A stretch of DNA of 64,000 nucleotides from Candidatus Latescibacterota bacterium. Lineage in GTDB: Bacteria > Latescibacterota > UBA2968. The stretch is from positions 62,001 through 126,000 of the forward strand of contig JAJEHL010000041.1 in assembly GCA_022823725.1 (NCBI GenBank). The letters are read 5' to 3'. Shown one piece after another: positions 63,485-64,000 of the stretch. The position numbers were made by a program, and so were the translations under genes. The number at the start of each line of letters is the position of its first letter. The stretch's first letter is position 1. The notes below the pieces were generated by a model. It was not told the origin of the DNA. It did no database searches and was given only the letters and a program-made list of their open reading frames with translations.

Positions 63485-64000
63485 ATGACTCGACGCGATG
63501 CTGTATGGGTTGTTTGCTTCCTGGTCGCAGGAGCGCTCGGTCTCACCTGTTATATACAGTTTTTCGATCGCGCGCTTCCCGTTGCTTCGCTCAATTTTCG
63601 CGTTGATCGCGAACAGGCATATCAATCTGCCGAAGCGTATCTCGACCGCCTGGGTTACGATCTCACAGATTACGAAAGTGCTCAGGTCTTTTCGTACTCC
63701 AGTCTGCCTCAAGTCTTTCTCGAACGCACCCTGGGCCTTGAGGAAACCAACCAGCTCGTGCGCGAATGGGTCTCTGTATGGTACTGGAATATCCGCTGGT
63801 TTAAGCCGCTTCAAAAAGAAGAACTCCGCGTGCGTATTGATCCCGGCGGGCGCATCGTAGGGTTTACACACAGTATTCTCGAGTCTGACGAGGGTGCAAG
63901 TCTTTCAGAAGAAGATGCCCGCGTTATTGCGGAAACCTTTCTGACCGATGTGCAGGGCTTTCATCTGGGTGATTACGAACCTATCGAAGCGTCGAGTACT
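63485..64000 (+). CDS. Membrane-anchored protein, cut by window end (possible CPBP-protease N-terminus)
   Basis: An open frame from the ATG at 63485 (AAGGAG 8 bases upstream) runs without stop to the window end, 172 codons visible. It begins with a membrane segment ('AVWVVCFLVAGALGLTCYIQFF'), then an extracytoplasmic alpha/beta region with 'FRVDREQAYQSAEAYLDRLG' and later 'LRVRIDPGGRIVGFTH'. This resembles the N-terminal extension of large CPBP-type intramembrane proteases, but the catalytic part is outside the window, so the family is only a suggestion. Confidence 0.65.
   Translation, partial: MTRRDAVWVVCFLVAGALGLTCYIQFFDRALPVASLNFRVDREQAYQSAEAYLDRLGYDLTDYESAQVFSYSSLPQVFLERTLGLEETNQLVREWVSVWYWNIRWFKPLQKEELRVRIDPGGRIVGFTHSILESDEGASLSEEDARVIAETFLTDVQGFHLGDYEPIEASST

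Overview
The window is a gene-dense bacterial chromosome fragment (about 52% G+C by eye) from a Gram-negative-type organism. Evidence for two membranes is a TonB-type protein, SurA-like and PrsA-like periplasmic foldases, LepB, several lipobox proteins and a periplasmic multihaem fusion protein. Repeated phytanoyl-CoA-type dioxygenases, Cys-type sulfatases, aldo/keto reductases, Gfo/Idh/MocA dehydrogenases, SMP-30 and mannonate dehydratase recall uncultured lineages such as Latescibacterota or Poribacteria that degrade sulfated or acidic glycans. That placement is inference; no rRNA or taxonomic marker was compared.

Layout. 0-7 kb: a helicase-C-like protein cut by the window edge, an orphan MNT nucleotidyltransferase, a serine hydrolase, an AAA ATPase/PD-(D/E)XK cassette bounded by imperfect direct repeats, an M20 amidohydrolase with an in-frame TGA at its conserved Cys, and a medium-chain dehydrogenase. 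7-8.5 kb: a PIN protein with an unrecognised partner. 8.6-20 kb: two catabolic units, RraA-sulfatase-AKR on plus and a long minus-strand run (JmjC-like oxygenase, phosphoesterase, isochorismatase, sulfatase, TauE, Gfo/Idh, AKR), then an enolase-superfamily gene. 20-31 kb: an SSS symporter with a small partner, SMP-30, TonB, quinone-reductase-like MDR, PhyH, MFS, creatininase, M50-like protein, AKR, a DUF433/DUF5615 pair and mannonate dehydratase. 31-44 kb: secreted EF-hand esterase, the 972-residue multihaem fusion, LepB, a double PhyH protein, a third sulfatase, a glycosidase-like propeller, a beta-helix lipoprotein and HigBA. 44-50 kb: QueC, class III aminotransferase, PhyH, HemJ, an orphan P-loop ATPase, an esterase and tmRNA. 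50-64 kb: mostly housekeeping genes on minus: sugar-nucleotide genes with a transcarbamylase, NrnA, ftsEX with a coiled-coil partner, a methyltransferase, S4 protein, SurA/PrsA, Mfd and tRNA-Asp.

How it fits together. The 8-43 kb part looks like a sugar-acid and sulfated-carbohydrate catabolic region: sulfatases remove sulfate, a TauE-type carrier may export sulfur oxyanions, and dehydrogenases, reductases, lactonase and dehydratase process the sugars. The strongest oddities are the Cys-to-TGA codon in the M20 gene with a SECIS-like hairpin downstream, an FtsE whose Walker A and ABC signature are both degenerate beside a coiled-coil protein lacking a peptidase domain, a small symporter partner that appears to start at ATT, and a transcarbamylase with an altered ornithine-binding motif embedded in a sugar-nucleotide operon.
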